Positions 40,394 through 49,488 of a stretch of DNA of 64,000 nt are shown one piece after another. The DNA is from Streptomyces sp. NRRL F-6492 (GTDB lineage: Bacteria; Actinomycetota; Actinomycetes; Streptomycetales; Streptomycetaceae). The stretch's first letter is position 1; every line of letters begins with the position of its first letter. The DNA is taken from contig NZ_LGEG01000182.1 in NCBI RefSeq assembly GCF_001280125.1, forward strand, positions 16,124-80,123. Direction: 5' to 3'. The notes beneath the pieces are model-generated. The model did no database searches and was not told the DNA's origin. It saw only the letters and a list, made by a program, of their open reading frames with translations. The position numbers and the translations under genes were made by a program.

Positions 40394-42607
40394 TTGCAGT
40401 TCCGCTCCACCCGCCTCGCCCTGGCCGTCACCGCCGTCCTCACCGTCACGGCCCTCGGCGCCGGCACGCTGGCGACCGCCCCGGCCGCCCTCGCCGCCGG
40501 GCCGGGTCCGGTCGCGGCCCCGGCCCAGCAGGCCGCCGGCCTCCCCGTCTACCCGGAGGGCACCGACCCCGGGGGCGTGGGGGCCTCCGGCTTCCTGACG
40601 TACTTCTTCGCCGACGACACCTCCCGGAAGCTGCTCTGGACGCCGTACGGCGGTGGCCCCAGGACCCTGCTCCAGGCGCCGGAGGGCGGCGGCTGGACCG
40701 TGGGCGCCGGCGACGTGGTCGTCCTCGGCGACGACAACTGGGTCTTCGAGATGCGGTCGCTCACCCTGCGGAACATGGCCACCCCGTCCGCCCCCGCCGT
40801 CGGCATCGACCTCCGCCCGCTGAACGGGACGTTCGTGGCCGTCCTGAGCCCGACCAGCGTCCTCGCGCAGCTGACGAAGGCGGACGGCACGGCGGAGCTG
40901 CACGTGGTGACCAAGGACGGCGCCGCGACGAACACCCGCAAGATCGCGGGGCTGCCCGCGGACGCCACCGAGTTCTTCGGCTCGGAGGTCCGGGACGGCG
41001 TCGTCCTCGCCGGGTACGAGACGGGCCCGGCGAACGCCCGCACCGGCGGCCGCGCCCTGGTCGACACGGCGGCCGGCACGGTCACCGAGACGTACGCCTC
41101 CGCCGAGGCCGGGCGCGGCTTCGGCGGCCTGCAGTTCTCCGGCTCGCACGTCGCCTGGTACGAGTACGAGTCCGGCACCGGGGGGATCATCCGGTCCGTC
41201 GACCGCAGGACGCGCGAGGTGAAGCGGACCGTCCTCGGCCGCCACGACGCCGGGTGGTACACCTCGCTCGTGGGCGACCGGCTGGTCTACGGCAACCCCG
41301 CCACGCCGGTCCGGGCCGTCTCCCTGGCCACGGGCGAGGTCCAGGACCTCCTGGACTCCGGCTCCGCGGCGCTGACCGCGCCGGACGGCACCGCGCTGGT
41401 GCGCGGCGCGCGGGCCGCCGACGGCAAGGGCCTGTTCCGGGTCGAGGCCGGGCAGGACGGTGCCCTGAAGGTCACCAAGGCGGCGGACGAGGCCCCGCTG
41501 CCCGAGCTCGCGGTCGACCAGGTCCACGTCCCCGACACGGTGGACCTCGACCGGACCGGCGGCAAGGTGACGCTGGGATGGACGCTGTCGCGCCCCGACG
41601 CCCGCCTGGACGTCACGCTCACCCACATCGCCACGGGCCAGGAGTTCCACACGCGCGTGGACGCCCCCGCCGAGGGCACCCGCTTCTCCTTCACCTGGGA
41701 CGGCACCGTCGACGGCGTGAACGCGCCGAACGGCTCGTACGGGGTGGAGGCCGAGGCGACGGCGCTCGACGGCACCGGCGAGCCCGCCCACCAGGGCTGG
41801 CTCATGAACGTCACCCGCGCGCACAACCCGCACGACTACACGAACAACGGCTCCACCGACGTCCTCGCCCGCGACAAGGACGGCGTGCTGTGGAACGACG
41901 ACCTGCGGGACCGGCCGGCGGCCGGCGCGGAGGGGAGCGCCCGGCGCACCAAGGCGGGCTGGGGCTGGCAGATCTACCGGCAGCTGGAGGCCGTCGGCAG
42001 CATCGCGGGCAACGAGGTCGGCGACCTGGTCGCCGTCGACGGCTCCGGCGTGCTCTGGCACTACCTCGGCAAGGGCGACGGCACCTTCGCGTCCCGCGTG
42101 AAGGTCGGCGCCGGCTGGCAGGTCTACGACCGGATCACGGGCGGCAGCGACCTCGACGGCGACGGCCGCGCCGACGTCGTCGCCACCGACAAGGCGGGCG
42201 ACCTCTACGTCTACAAGGGCACCGGCAACGCCTCGGCGCCCTTCGCCGCCCGCCAGAAGACCGGCTTCGGCTGGGGCGTCTACAACCAGATCACGGCCGT
42301 CGGCGACATCGCCGGATCGGCGGCCGGAGACCTCGTCGCCCGCGACAAGGACGGCGTCCTCTGGCTGTACCTCGGCAAGGGCGACGGCACGTTCGCGCCC
42401 CGCGTGAAGGTCGGCGCCGGCTGGAACGCCTTCACCCAGCTCGTCGGCGCCGGTGACGTCGACGACGACGGGCGCCCGGACCTGATCGCGTACGGGGCGG
42501 GCGGCACGTACGTCTACCGCTCGACGGGCTCCTCCACCGCCCCCTTCACCCGCCGCACGACGACGCTGTACGCGGGCGAGGGCACCGCGTTCGACAACGT
42601 CCTCTAG
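40394..42607 (+). CDS. Large secreted FG-GAP propeller protein (paralogue 3)
   Basis: 737-residue secreted protein. Starting at TTG 40394 (GGGGG about nine bases upstream) gives a normal signal peptide, QFRSTRLALAVTAVLTVTAL...ALAA. Residues about 45-370 look like a beta-propeller of TolB type (WTVGAGDVVVLGDDNWVFEM, GGLQFSGSHVAWYEYESGTG), residues about 380-490 contain a FlgD-like Ig segment (FSFTWDGTVDGVNAPNGSYG), and the rest holds about four FG-GAP blades (DLVARDKDGVLWLYLGKGDG, RVKVGAGWNAF). The start codon is uncertain. It lies three genes from pmt; a long terminator follows. Confidence 0.8.
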   Translation: MQFRSTRLALAVTAVLTVTALGAGTLATAPAALAAGPGPVAAPAQQAAGLPVYPEGTDPGGVGASGFLTYFFADDTSRKLLWTPYGGGPRTLLQAPEGGGWTVGAGDVVVLGDDNWVFEMRSLTLRNMATPSAPAVGIDLRPLNGTFVAVLSPTSVLAQLTKADGTAELHVVTKDGAATNTRKIAGLPADATEFFGSEVRDGVVLAGYETGPANARTGGRALVDTAAGTVTETYASAEAGRGFGGLQFSGSHVAWYEYESGTGGIIRSVDRRTREVKRTVLGRHDAGWYTSLVGDRLVYGNPATPVRAVSLATGEVQDLLDSGSAALTAPDGTALVRGARAADGKGLFRVEAGQDGALKVTKAADEAPLPELAVDQVHVPDTVDLDRTGGKVTLGWTLSRPDARLDVTLTHIATGQEFHTRVDAPAEGTRFSFTWDGTVDGVNAPNGSYGVEAEATALDGTGEPAHQGWLMNVTRAHNPHDYTNNGSTDVLARDKDGVLWNDDLRDRPAAGAEGSARRTKAGWGWQIYRQLEAVGSIAGNEVGDLVAVDGSGVLWHYLGKGDGTFASRVKVGAGWQVYDRITGGSDLDGDGRADVVATDKAGDLYVYKGTGNASAPFAARQKTGFGWGVYNQITAVGDIAGSAAGDLVARDKDGVLWLYLGKGDGTFAPRVKVGAGWNAFTQLVGAGDVDDDGRPDLIAYGAGGTYVYRSTGSSTAPFTRRTTTLYAGEGTAFDNVL

Positions 42608-42615
42608 GGCGTGTC

Positions 42616-42653
42616 CGCGGGTCCGCCGGCCCTTGGCCGCCGGCGGACCCGCG
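42616..42653 (+). terminator. Terminator after FG-GAP paralogue 3
   Basis: 15-bp perfect stem, 42616-42630 with 42639-42653, eight-base loop. Confidence 0.85.
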
Positions 42654-42818
42654 CGGTCCGCTCCGCCGCCTTACGCTGGAAGGTAAAGCCGAACCCGGCG
42701 CCGGGACATTTTCCCCGGGCCCTCGGCAAGGGAAGGGCCAAGAGCCTTCCATGGTTCCTCCCCCGCTGATGCGCTCCGGCCCGAAAAGGCGTCCACTGAT
42801 CGGTGGAGAGGAGCTGGC

Positions 42819-43235
42819 ATGAGCGAGATCACCGGCACCGGCACGTCCGTCGCCCACGAGGCGTACGCCTTCGCCTGCATGCGCTGCGGATACGGCTGGG
42901 AGCAGGCGTACGACATCGAGCACCACGTCGACGCGGCCGGCCAGGAATTCGTCGTCTACAAGGCCGGGGGAGAGCGGGTCCCGTCCCCGCTGTCCAGCCC
43001 CACCTGCATGAACTGCGGCGGCCACGTCGTCCGGATCATGCGCGCGGGGCAGGTGTCCTCGGTGCTCGACCTGATCGCCGCGACCGAGAAGCACGGCCAC
43101 GGGGCCAGGGAGACCAAGCCGATCGGGCCCGCCGGCCCCATCGGACAGGAGCTGACCGAGGGGCCCGACGTCCCGCCCGTGCCGCACCACTGGCACCTGT
43201 CGGACCTCCTGCACCCCTTCCGGAAGCGCGGGTAG
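42819..43235 (+). CDS. Zinc-ribbon-like conserved protein
   Basis: 138-residue soluble protein with two Cys-x-x-Cys pairs, CMRCGYGW (about 20-27) and CMNCGGHV (about 63-70), which would bind zinc. The C-terminal part is Pro/His-rich (PPVPHHWHLSDLLHPF). ATG 42819 has GGAGAGGAG upstream. It lies immediately before tatD, in the same direction. Function unknown; I have no characterised family to assign. Confidence 0.75.
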   Translation: MSEITGTGTSVAHEAYAFACMRCGYGWEQAYDIEHHVDAAGQEFVVYKAGGERVPSPLSSPTCMNCGGHVVRIMRAGQVSSVLDLIAATEKHGHGARETKPIGPAGPIGQELTEGPDVPPVPHHWHLSDLLHPFRKRG

Positions 43236-43294
43236 CGCGGGCGGCCGGAAAAGGGGCGGGCGTCGGCACGCGTGGCCCTCGTACGATCGGGGCC

Positions 43295-44164
43295 ATGAGT
43301 GCCAAGGACGCCCCGCCCCCGCTGCCCGAACCCCTCCTCGTGGAGGTCGCGGACTCCCACACCCATCTGGACATGCAGTCCGGGACGGTCGAGGAGGCCC
43401 TGGTGAAGGCCGCCGCCGTCGGCGTCACCACGGTCGTGCAGGTCGGCTGCGACGTGAAGGGCTCCCGATGGGCCGCCGAGACGGCCGCCGCCCACGAGAA
43501 CGTGCACGCGGCCGTCGCCCTCCACCCCAACGAAGCCCCGAGGATCGTCCTGGGCGACCCCGACGGATGGTCCCGGCAGGGGGCGCGCGAGGGCGGCGGG
43601 GACGCGGCCCTCGACGACGCGCTCACCGAGATCGACCGGCTCGCCGCCCTGCCGCACGTGCGCGGGGTCGGCGAGACCGGCCTCGACTTCTTCCGCACGG
43701 GACCGGAGGGCGTCGCCGCGCAGGAGCGCTCCTTCCGCGCCCACATCGAGATCGCCAAGCGGCACGGCAAGGCGCTCGTCATCCACGACCGCGAGGCCCA
43801 CGCCGACGTGCTGCGCGTCCTGGACGAGGAGGGCGCCCCCGAGCGGACCGTCTTCCACTGCTACTCCGGCGACGCGGAGATGGCGGAGATCTGCGCCGCC
43901 AAGGGCTACTACATGTCCTTCGCGGGCAACGTCACCTTCAAGAACGCCCAGCCGCTCCGGGACGCCCTCGCGGTCGCCCCCCTGGAGCTGGTCCTCGTCG
44001 AGACCGACGCCCCCTTCCTCACCCCGGCGCCCTTCCGGGGCCGCCCCAACGCCCCGTACCTGATCCCGGTCACCGTCCGGGCCATGGCGCAGGTGCGCGG
44101 CATCGGGGAGAACGAGCTGGCGGAGGCGATCGCGGTGAACACGGCCCGCGCGTTCGACTACTGA
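43295..44164 (+). CDS. tatD: TatD family metal-dependent deoxyribonuclease
   Basis: 289-residue TatD nuclease with an amidohydrolase TIM-barrel. Metal ligands are visible: HxH in ADSHTHLDM (about 21-29), Glu in GVGETGLDFF, His in VIHDREAHAD, His in VFHCYSGD and Asp in LVETDAPFLTP. Full length for the family. ATG at 43295 opens with the leader MSAKDAPPPLPEPL. It removes damaged DNA ends or takes part in DNA quality control. It precedes rpfB, ksgA and ispE as in other Streptomyces. Confidence 0.93.
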   Translation: MSAKDAPPPLPEPLLVEVADSHTHLDMQSGTVEEALVKAAAVGVTTVVQVGCDVKGSRWAAETAAAHENVHAAVALHPNEAPRIVLGDPDGWSRQGAREGGGDAALDDALTEIDRLAALPHVRGVGETGLDFFRTGPEGVAAQERSFRAHIEIAKRHGKALVIHDREAHADVLRVLDEEGAPERTVFHCYSGDAEMAEICAAKGYYMSFAGNVTFKNAQPLRDALAVAPLELVLVETDAPFLTPAPFRGRPNAPYLIPVTVRAMAQVRGIGENELAEAIAVNTARAFDY

Positions 44165-44266
44165 GCGCGAGGAGCCCGCACCGACTGTCACCGATCCATA
44201 ACGGTTACGGGAAGTGGTCGGGTCGTCATGGAGGGTGACCGGGGCCGGGGCTAGGGTCCCGGCCTC

Positions 44267-45610
44267 GTGAGCACTTCCCAGGGCAGTCACCGGGCCGGAC
44301 GCCGGGGCACGGCCCCCGCCGCCCTCCCCCTCCACGAGCAGCCGACGCAGGCGGCACCGCTGGCCGTGCCCGGCCCCGCGCCCGCCTCCTGGGGAGCCCC
44401 CGACGCCGCTCCCGGCACCGTCCCCGGCCAGGGCACCCGCGCCGGGGCCCGCCGCGCCGCCCGCCGCCGCCGGGCCGCCGGGCCCTCCCCGGCGGCCTCC
44501 AGGGCCCTCGGGGCCGCCGGGGAGGGCCTGCGGCGGCTCGTCCCGCAGGCCCTCGTCGTCGCCTTCCTCGCCGGCGGCACCACCGCCTTCGTCGCCGACG
44601 ACAAGGCCGTCCGGCTCTCCGTCGACGGCGTCCCGCGCACCCTGCACACCTTCGCCGACGACGTCGGCGAGCTCCTCGCCGACGAGGGCCTGGCCGTCGA
44701 CGCGCACGACATCGTCGCCCCCGCCCCCGGCGAGGCCCTCACCGACGGCGACGAGGTCGTGGTCCGCTACGGACGCCCGATCACCCTCACCCTCGACGGC
44801 CGGCGCCACCGGGTGTGGACGACCGCCCGGAGCGTCGAGGAGGCGCTGCGCCAGTTCGGGGTCCGCGCGGAGGGCGCGTACCTCTCGGTCTCCCGCTCGG
44901 CCGCCATCTCCCGGCACGGCCTCGCCCTCGACGTGCGCACCGAGCGGGCCGTCACCTTCCTCGCCGACGGGCGCGAGCGGACCGTCCGCACCAACGCCGC
45001 CACCGTCGGGGAGGCGCTCGCCGAGACCGGGATCACCCTCTCCGGGCGGGACGCCCTCTCCGTGGACCCCGGCTCCTTCCCCCGCGACGGCCAGACGGTC
45101 ACCGTGCTGCGGATCACCGACAGCAGGCGGGTGCGCGAGGAGACCGTCCCGTACGCCGTCGAGCGGGTCCGCGACCCGGAGCTCTTCGCCGGGACCGAGG
45201 TCGTCGAACGGCAGGGCGCCCACGGCGTCCGCCGCGTCACGTACGCCCTGCGCTCGGTCAACGGCGTCCAGGGGCGGCCCCGCAGGCTCGGCGAGGAGAT
45301 CGTCCGCGAGCCCGTCAGCCGCAAGGTGCGGATCGGCACCCGCCGCCCGCCCGCCACCGCGACCGGCGCCGACGGCCTCGACTGGGGCGCGCTCGCCGCC
45401 TGCGAGTCCGGCGGCCGGCCGGACGCCGTCGACCCCTCGGGGACGTACGGCGGGCTCTACCAGTTCGACCCCGCCACCTGGCACGCGCTCGGCGGCGCCG
45501 GCACCGCCCAGGACGCGCCCGCCGCCGAGCAGACCCTCCGCGCGAAGAAGCTGTACGTGCAGCGGGGGGCGAGCCCGTGGCCCCACTGCGGACGCCGGCT
45601 GCGCGGGTGA
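44267..45610 (+). CDS. rpfB: Resuscitation-promoting factor (RpfB type)
   Basis: 447-residue RpfB. A Pro/Ala/Arg-rich cytoplasmic leader is followed by a membrane anchor near residues 90-108 (VPQALVVAFLAGGTTAFVA), then three DUF348 domains (for example VRLSVDGVPRTLHTFADDVG), a G5 domain (about 285-360, ERVRDPELFAGTEVVERQG), and the lysozyme-like catalytic domain from residue 371 with Glu380 in LAACESGG and the end SPWPHCGRR. It cleaves peptidoglycan glycan strands and promotes outgrowth from dormancy. GTG start at 44267. No c-di-AMP (ydaO) riboswitch was recognised in the 102-bp leader. Confidence 0.93.
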   Translation: MSTSQGSHRAGRRGTAPAALPLHEQPTQAAPLAVPGPAPASWGAPDAAPGTVPGQGTRAGARRAARRRRAAGPSPAASRALGAAGEGLRRLVPQALVVAFLAGGTTAFVADDKAVRLSVDGVPRTLHTFADDVGELLADEGLAVDAHDIVAPAPGEALTDGDEVVVRYGRPITLTLDGRRHRVWTTARSVEEALRQFGVRAEGAYLSVSRSAAISRHGLALDVRTERAVTFLADGRERTVRTNAATVGEALAETGITLSGRDALSVDPGSFPRDGQTVTVLRITDSRRVREETVPYAVERVRDPELFAGTEVVERQGAHGVRRVTYALRSVNGVQGRPRRLGEEIVREPVSRKVRIGTRRPPATATGADGLDWGALAACESGGRPDAVDPSGTYGGLYQFDPATWHALGGAGTAQDAPAAEQTLRAKKLYVQRGASPWPHCGRRLRG

Positions 45611-45649
45611 GCGGCGGGCCGTGCGACGGGCAAGGCCTAGTCTGTACCG

Positions 45650-46522
45650 GTGAGCGACACCACCGGTCCCGAAACCCCCGACGCCCTCCTCGGCCCCGCC
45701 GACATCCGTGAGCTGGCCGCCGTCCTCGGCGTGCGCCCCACGAAGCAGAAGGGCCAGAACTTCGTCATCGACGCCAACACCGTCCGGCGGATCGTCCGCA
45801 CGGCCGGGGTGCGCCCCGACGACGTGGTCGTGGAGGTGGGGCCCGGCCTCGGCTCCCTCACCCTGGCCCTCCTGGAGGCGGCGGACCGGGTGACCGCCGT
45901 CGAGATCGACGACGTGCTCGCCGCCGCGCTGCCCGCCACGATCGGGGCCCGCATGCCCGCCCGCGCCGACCGCTTCGCGCTCGTGCACTCCGACGCCATG
46001 CTCGTCGAGGAGCTGCCGGGCCCGGCCCCGACCGCGCTCGTCGCGAACCTGCCGTACAACGTGGCCGTGCCGGTCCTGCTGCACATGCTGGAGCGCTTCC
46101 CGACCATCGAGCGGACCCTCGTCATGGTCCAGGCCGAGGTCGCCGACCGCCTCGCCGCCGGCCCGGGGAACAAGGTGTACGGCGTGCCGTCGGTGAAGGC
46201 CAACTGGTACGCCGAGGTGAAGCGGGCCGGCGCCATCGGCCGCAACGTCTTCTGGCCCGCGCCGAACGTCGACTCCGGTCTCGTCTCCCTGGTCCGCCGC
46301 GCCGAGCCGCTCGCGACCACCGCCACCCGCAAGGAGGTCTTCGCGGTCGTCGACGCGGCCTTCGCCCAGCGCCGCAAGACCCTCCGCGCGGCCCTCGCGG
46401 GCTGGGCGGGCTCCCCGGCGGCGGCGGAGGAGGCCCTGGTGAAGGCCGGGATCTCGCCGCAGGCGCGCGGCGAGTCCCTGACGGTGGAGGAGTTCGCGCG
46501 GATCGCGGAGGCCAGGGCATGA
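45650..46522 (+). CDS. ksgA: 16S rRNA dimethyladenosine transferase
   Basis: 290-residue KsgA/RsmA, which dimethylates A1518 and A1519 of 16S rRNA. N-terminal [13 protein letters not shown] motif [19 protein letters not shown] (about 61-79), TAVEIDD, and catalytic [13 protein letters not shown] (about 130-142) are intact, as is the C-terminal [15 protein letters not shown] 45650. The stop overlaps the ispE ATG (46519-46522), so the two are coupled, a standard actinobacterial pairing. Confidence 0.95.
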   Translation: MSDTTGPETPDALLGPADIRELAAVLGVRPTKQKGQNFVIDANTVRRIVRTAGVRPDDVVVEVGPGLGSLTLALLEAADRVTAVEIDDVLAAALPATIGARMPARADRFALVHSDAMLVEELPGPAPTALVANLPYNVAVPVLLHMLERFPTIERTLVMVQAEVADRLAAGPGNKVYGVPSVKANWYAEVKRAGAIGRNVFWPAPNVDSGLVSLVRRAEPLATTATRKEVFAVVDAAFAQRRKTLRAALAGWAGSPAAAEEALVKAGISPQARGESLTVEEFARIAEARA

Positions 46523-47439
46523 GCGGCACGCGTGCGCGAGGGCCCGTCACCGTCCGCGTCCCCGCCAAGGTCAACGTCGGGCTCGCGGTCGGCGCGGCCC
46601 GGCCCGACGGCTTCCACGACCTGGCCAGCGTCTTCCTCGCCGTCTCCCTGTACGACGAGGTGACCGCCACCCCCGCCGGGGGGCTCACGGTCACCTGCGA
46701 GGGCCCGGACGCCGACAAGGTGCCGCTCGACCGCACCAACCTCGCCGCGCGCGCCGCCGAACTCCTCGCCGCCCGGCACGGCCTCTCCCCGGACGTGCAC
46801 CTGCACATCGCCAAGGACATCCCGGTCGCCGGCGGCATGGCCGGCGGCAGCGCGGACGGCGCGGGCGCGCTCCTCGCCTGCGACGCGCTCTGGGGGCTGA
46901 ACACCCCCCGCGCCGAACTCCTCGACATCTGCGCCGAGCTGGGCTCCGACGTGCCGTTCAGCCTCGTCGGCGGGGCGGCCCTCGGCACCGGGCGCGGCGA
47001 GAAGCTGGGGGAACTGCCGGTCGGCGGCACCTTCCACTGGGTCTTCGCACTCGCGGACGGCGGGCTCTCGACCCCGGTCGTCTTCCGTGAGTTCGACCGG
47101 CTCACCGAGGGCACGGCGGTCCCCACCCCGAGCGCCTCCGCGGTCCTCCTGGACGCCCTGCGCACCGGCGACACCACCGCCCTCGCGGGCGCCCTCGCCA
47201 ACGACCTCCAGGCCCCGGCGCTCTCCCTGCGCCCCTCGCTCGCCGCGACCCTGGCGGCCGGCACGGACGCGGGCGCGCTCGCCGCGCTGGTCTCGGGCTC
47301 GGGCCCGACGACCGCGTTCCTGGTGAAGGACGCGGAGACGGCGAAGACGGTCGCCGCCGCCCTGACCGCCTCCGGCACCTGCCGCACGGCCCGCACGGCG
47401 ACGTCACCGGCGGCGGGCGCGACGGTGCTGCCCGGCTGA
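46519..47439 (+). CDS. ispE: 4-diphosphocytidyl-2-C-methyl-D-erythritol kinase
   Basis: 306-residue GHMP kinase of the MEP isoprenoid pathway. N-terminal [20 protein letters not shown], the ATP loop [20 protein letters not shown] (about 103-122), and C-terminal [14 protein letters not shown] are all present. ATG 46519 overlaps the ksgA stop. The stop codon begins a 14-nt direct repeat (47437-47464), followed by a terminator. Confidence 0.95.
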   Translation: MSGTRARGPVTVRVPAKVNVGLAVGAARPDGFHDLASVFLAVSLYDEVTATPAGGLTVTCEGPDADKVPLDRTNLAARAAELLAARHGLSPDVHLHIAKDIPVAGGMAGGSADGAGALLACDALWGLNTPRAELLDICAELGSDVPFSLVGGAALGTGRGEKLGELPVGGTFHWVFALADGGLSTPVVFREFDRLTEGTAVPTPSASAVLLDALRTGDTTALAGALANDLQAPALSLRPSLAATLAAGTDAGALAALVSGSGPTTAFLVKDAETAKTVAAALTASGTCRTARTATSPAAGATVLPG

Positions 47440-47464
47440 CGCCGTCCCTCCGACGCCGTCCCTC
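47437..47464 (+). repeat. 14-nt duplication starting at the ispE stop
   Basis: TGACGCCGTCCCTC (47437-47450) and CGACGCCGTCCCTC (47451-47464). The first begins with the stop codon TGA; the second copy has CGA. Confidence 0.8.
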
Positions 47465-47487
47465 CGCCCGCGCCCGGCGGGCGGAGG
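47461..47487 (+). terminator. Terminator after ispE
   Basis: Perfect 11-bp stem CCTCCGCCCGC / GCGGGCGGAGG, loop GCCCG. Confidence 0.75.
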
Positions 47488-47569
47488 GCCGGGCCGACCG
47501 AGCGCCGCCGGCCCTGTCGGTCCCACCGTCTACCCTGGACGTCGATCGATCACCCCGTCAGGAGTCAAC

Positions 47570-49375
47570 GTGGCCGTCAACCTGGTCAATGTCGAGAACG
47601 TCAGCAAGGTGTACGGCACCCGTGCCCTGCTCGACGGCGTCTCGCTCGGCGTCTCCGAAGGGGACCGGATCGGGGTCGTGGGCCGCAACGGCGACGGCAA
47701 GACCACCCTCATCCGGATGCTCGCCCGCCTGGAGGAGGCCGACACCGGGCGCGTCACCCACAGCGGCGGCCTGAGCCTGGGCGTCCTCACCCAGCACGAC
47801 TCGCTCGACCCGAAGGCCACCGTCCGGCACGAGGTGATCGGCGTCATGGCCGACCACGAGTGGGCCGGCAGCGCCAAGATCCGCGACGTGCTCACCGGCC
47901 TCTTCGGCGGGCTCGACCTGCCCGGCTTCGAGAACGGCCTGGACACCGTCATCGGCCCGCTCTCCGGCGGCGAGCGGCGCCGGATCGCGCTGGCCAAGCT
48001 CCTCATCGAGGACCAGGACCTCATCGTCCTCGACGAGCCCACCAACCACCTGGACGTCGAGGGCATCGCCTGGCTCGCCCAGCACCTCCAGAACCGGCGC
48101 TCGGCGCTCGTCTGCGTCACCCACGACCGCTGGTTCCTCGACCAGGTCTGCACCCGCATGTGGGACGTGCAGCGCGGAACCGTGCACGAGTACGAGGGCG
48201 GCTACTCCGACTACGTCTTCGCCCGCGCCGAGCGCGAGCGGATCGCGGCCACGGAGGAGGTCAAGCGGCAGAACCTGATGCGCAAGGAGCTGGCCTGGCT
48301 GCGGCGCGGCGCCCCCGCCCGCACCTCCAAGCCGCGCTACCGCATCGAGGCCGCCAACGAGCTGATCGCCGACGTGCCGCCGCCGCGCGACACCAGCGAG
48401 CTGATGAAGTTCGCCAACGCGCGCCTGGGCAGGACGGTCTTCGACCTGGAGGACGTGACCGTCACCGCCGGGCCCAAGGAGCTGCTCAGGCACCTCACCT
48501 GGCAGCTCGGCCCCGGCGACCGCATCGGCCTGGTCGGCGTCAACGGCGCGGGCAAGACCTCCCTCCTGCGCGCCCTCGCGGACGCGGCCCGCACCGGCGG
48601 CGAGGAGCAGCCCGCCGCCGGCCGGATCACCGTCGGCAAGACCGTCCGGCTCGCCTACCTCTCCCAGGACGTCACCGAACTCCCCGGCACCCTGCGCGTC
48701 CTGGAGGCCGTGCAGCAGATCCGCGACCGGGTCGACCTCGGCAAGGGCCGCGAGATGACGGCCGGGCAGCTCTGCGAGCAGTTCGGCTTCTCCAAGGAGA
48801 AGCAGTGGACGCCGGTCGCGGACCTCTCCGGCGGCGAGCGCCGCCGGCTCCAGCTGCTGCGCCTGCTCATGGACGAGCCGAACGTCCTCTTCCTCGACGA
48901 GCCCACCAACGACCTCGACATCGAGACCCTCACCCAGCTGGAGGACCTCCTCGACGGCTGGCCGGGCTCCATGGTCGTCATCTCCCACGACCGGTTCTTC
49001 ATCGAGCGCACCACGGACCGCACGCTCGCCCTCCTCGGCGACAAGACGCTGCGGATGCTGCCGCGCGGCATCGACGAGTACCTGGAGCGCCGCCGCAGGG
49101 CCGTCGAGGCGTCCGTCCCGACGCCCGCCGCCGCCCCGGCCAAGGAGAGGCCGGGCGTCTCGGCGGCCGACGCCCGCGCCGCCAAGAAGGAGCTGCAGAA
49201 GGTCGAGCGGCAGCTCGACAAGGTCTCCGAGAAGGAGGCGAAGCTACACGCGCGGATCGCGGACGACGCCACCGACTTCGAGAAGGTGGCGAAGCTCGAC
49301 GCGGAGCTGCGGGAACTCGTCGCGGAGCGCGAGGAGCTGGAGATGCGCTGGCTGGAACTGGCCGAGGACGCATAA
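47570..49375 (+). CDS. ABC-F family ATPase (Uup-like)
   Basis: 601-residue soluble protein with two ABC ATPase domains and no membrane segment, characteristic of ABC-F translation or DNA-junction factors. Domain 1: Walker A GRNGDGKTT (about 39-47), signature LSGGERRRIAL, Walker B LIVLDEPTNHLDVE. Linker with KRQNLMRKELAWLRRG. Domain 2: GVNGAGKTS, signature LSGGERRRLQL, LFLDEPTNDLDIE. A C-terminal charged coiled coil (about 535-595, KKELQKVERQLDKVSEKEAK) is typical of Uup. GTG 47570. Not clearly one of the antibiotic-resistance ABC-F groups. Confidence 0.92.
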   Translation: MAVNLVNVENVSKVYGTRALLDGVSLGVSEGDRIGVVGRNGDGKTTLIRMLARLEEADTGRVTHSGGLSLGVLTQHDSLDPKATVRHEVIGVMADHEWAGSAKIRDVLTGLFGGLDLPGFENGLDTVIGPLSGGERRRIALAKLLIEDQDLIVLDEPTNHLDVEGIAWLAQHLQNRRSALVCVTHDRWFLDQVCTRMWDVQRGTVHEYEGGYSDYVFARAERERIAATEEVKRQNLMRKELAWLRRGAPARTSKPRYRIEAANELIADVPPPRDTSELMKFANARLGRTVFDLEDVTVTAGPKELLRHLTWQLGPGDRIGLVGVNGAGKTSLLRALADAARTGGEEQPAAGRITVGKTVRLAYLSQDVTELPGTLRVLEAVQQIRDRVDLGKGREMTAGQLCEQFGFSKEKQWTPVADLSGGERRRLQLLRLLMDEPNVLFLDEPTNDLDIETLTQLEDLLDGWPGSMVVISHDRFFIERTTDRTLALLGDKTLRMLPRGIDEYLERRRRAVEASVPTPAAAPAKERPGVSAADARAAKKELQKVERQLDKVSEKEAKLHARIADDATDFEKVAKLDAELRELVAEREELEMRWLELAEDA

Positions 49376-49390
49376 CGAGGGCATCACAGG

Positions 49391-49424
49391 CCGGTCCTCC
49401 CTTGGGAACAAGGGGCGGACCGGT
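49391..49424 (+). terminator. Terminator after the ABC-F gene
   Basis: CCGGTCC-t-CCCTTG / CAAGGG-gc-GGACCGG stem with GGAA loop, followed by CGCTTTTGCG. Confidence 0.75.
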
Positions 49425-49488
49425 CGCTTTTGCGCCATCGCGTGAGTGGTAGAAAGAAAACCCGTTCACGCCTAGGGGGAACCAGCCG

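Noticed and set aside
37496..42061. Very long open frame on the reverse strand (over 1500 codons) across pmt, rsmI and an FG-GAP gene
   Set aside because: It runs antisense to or out of frame with genes that carry clear motifs; its composition is the Arg/Gly/Pro/Ala shadow typical of high-GC DNA.
44165..44266. c-di-AMP (ydaO) riboswitch before rpfB
   Set aside because: Some Streptomyces rpf genes have one, but this 102-base leader is too short and lacks a recognisable core.
42956..46084. 1042-codon reverse-strand open frame opposite tatD, rpfB and ksgA
   Set aside because: Shadow of three recognised genes; low-complexity composition.
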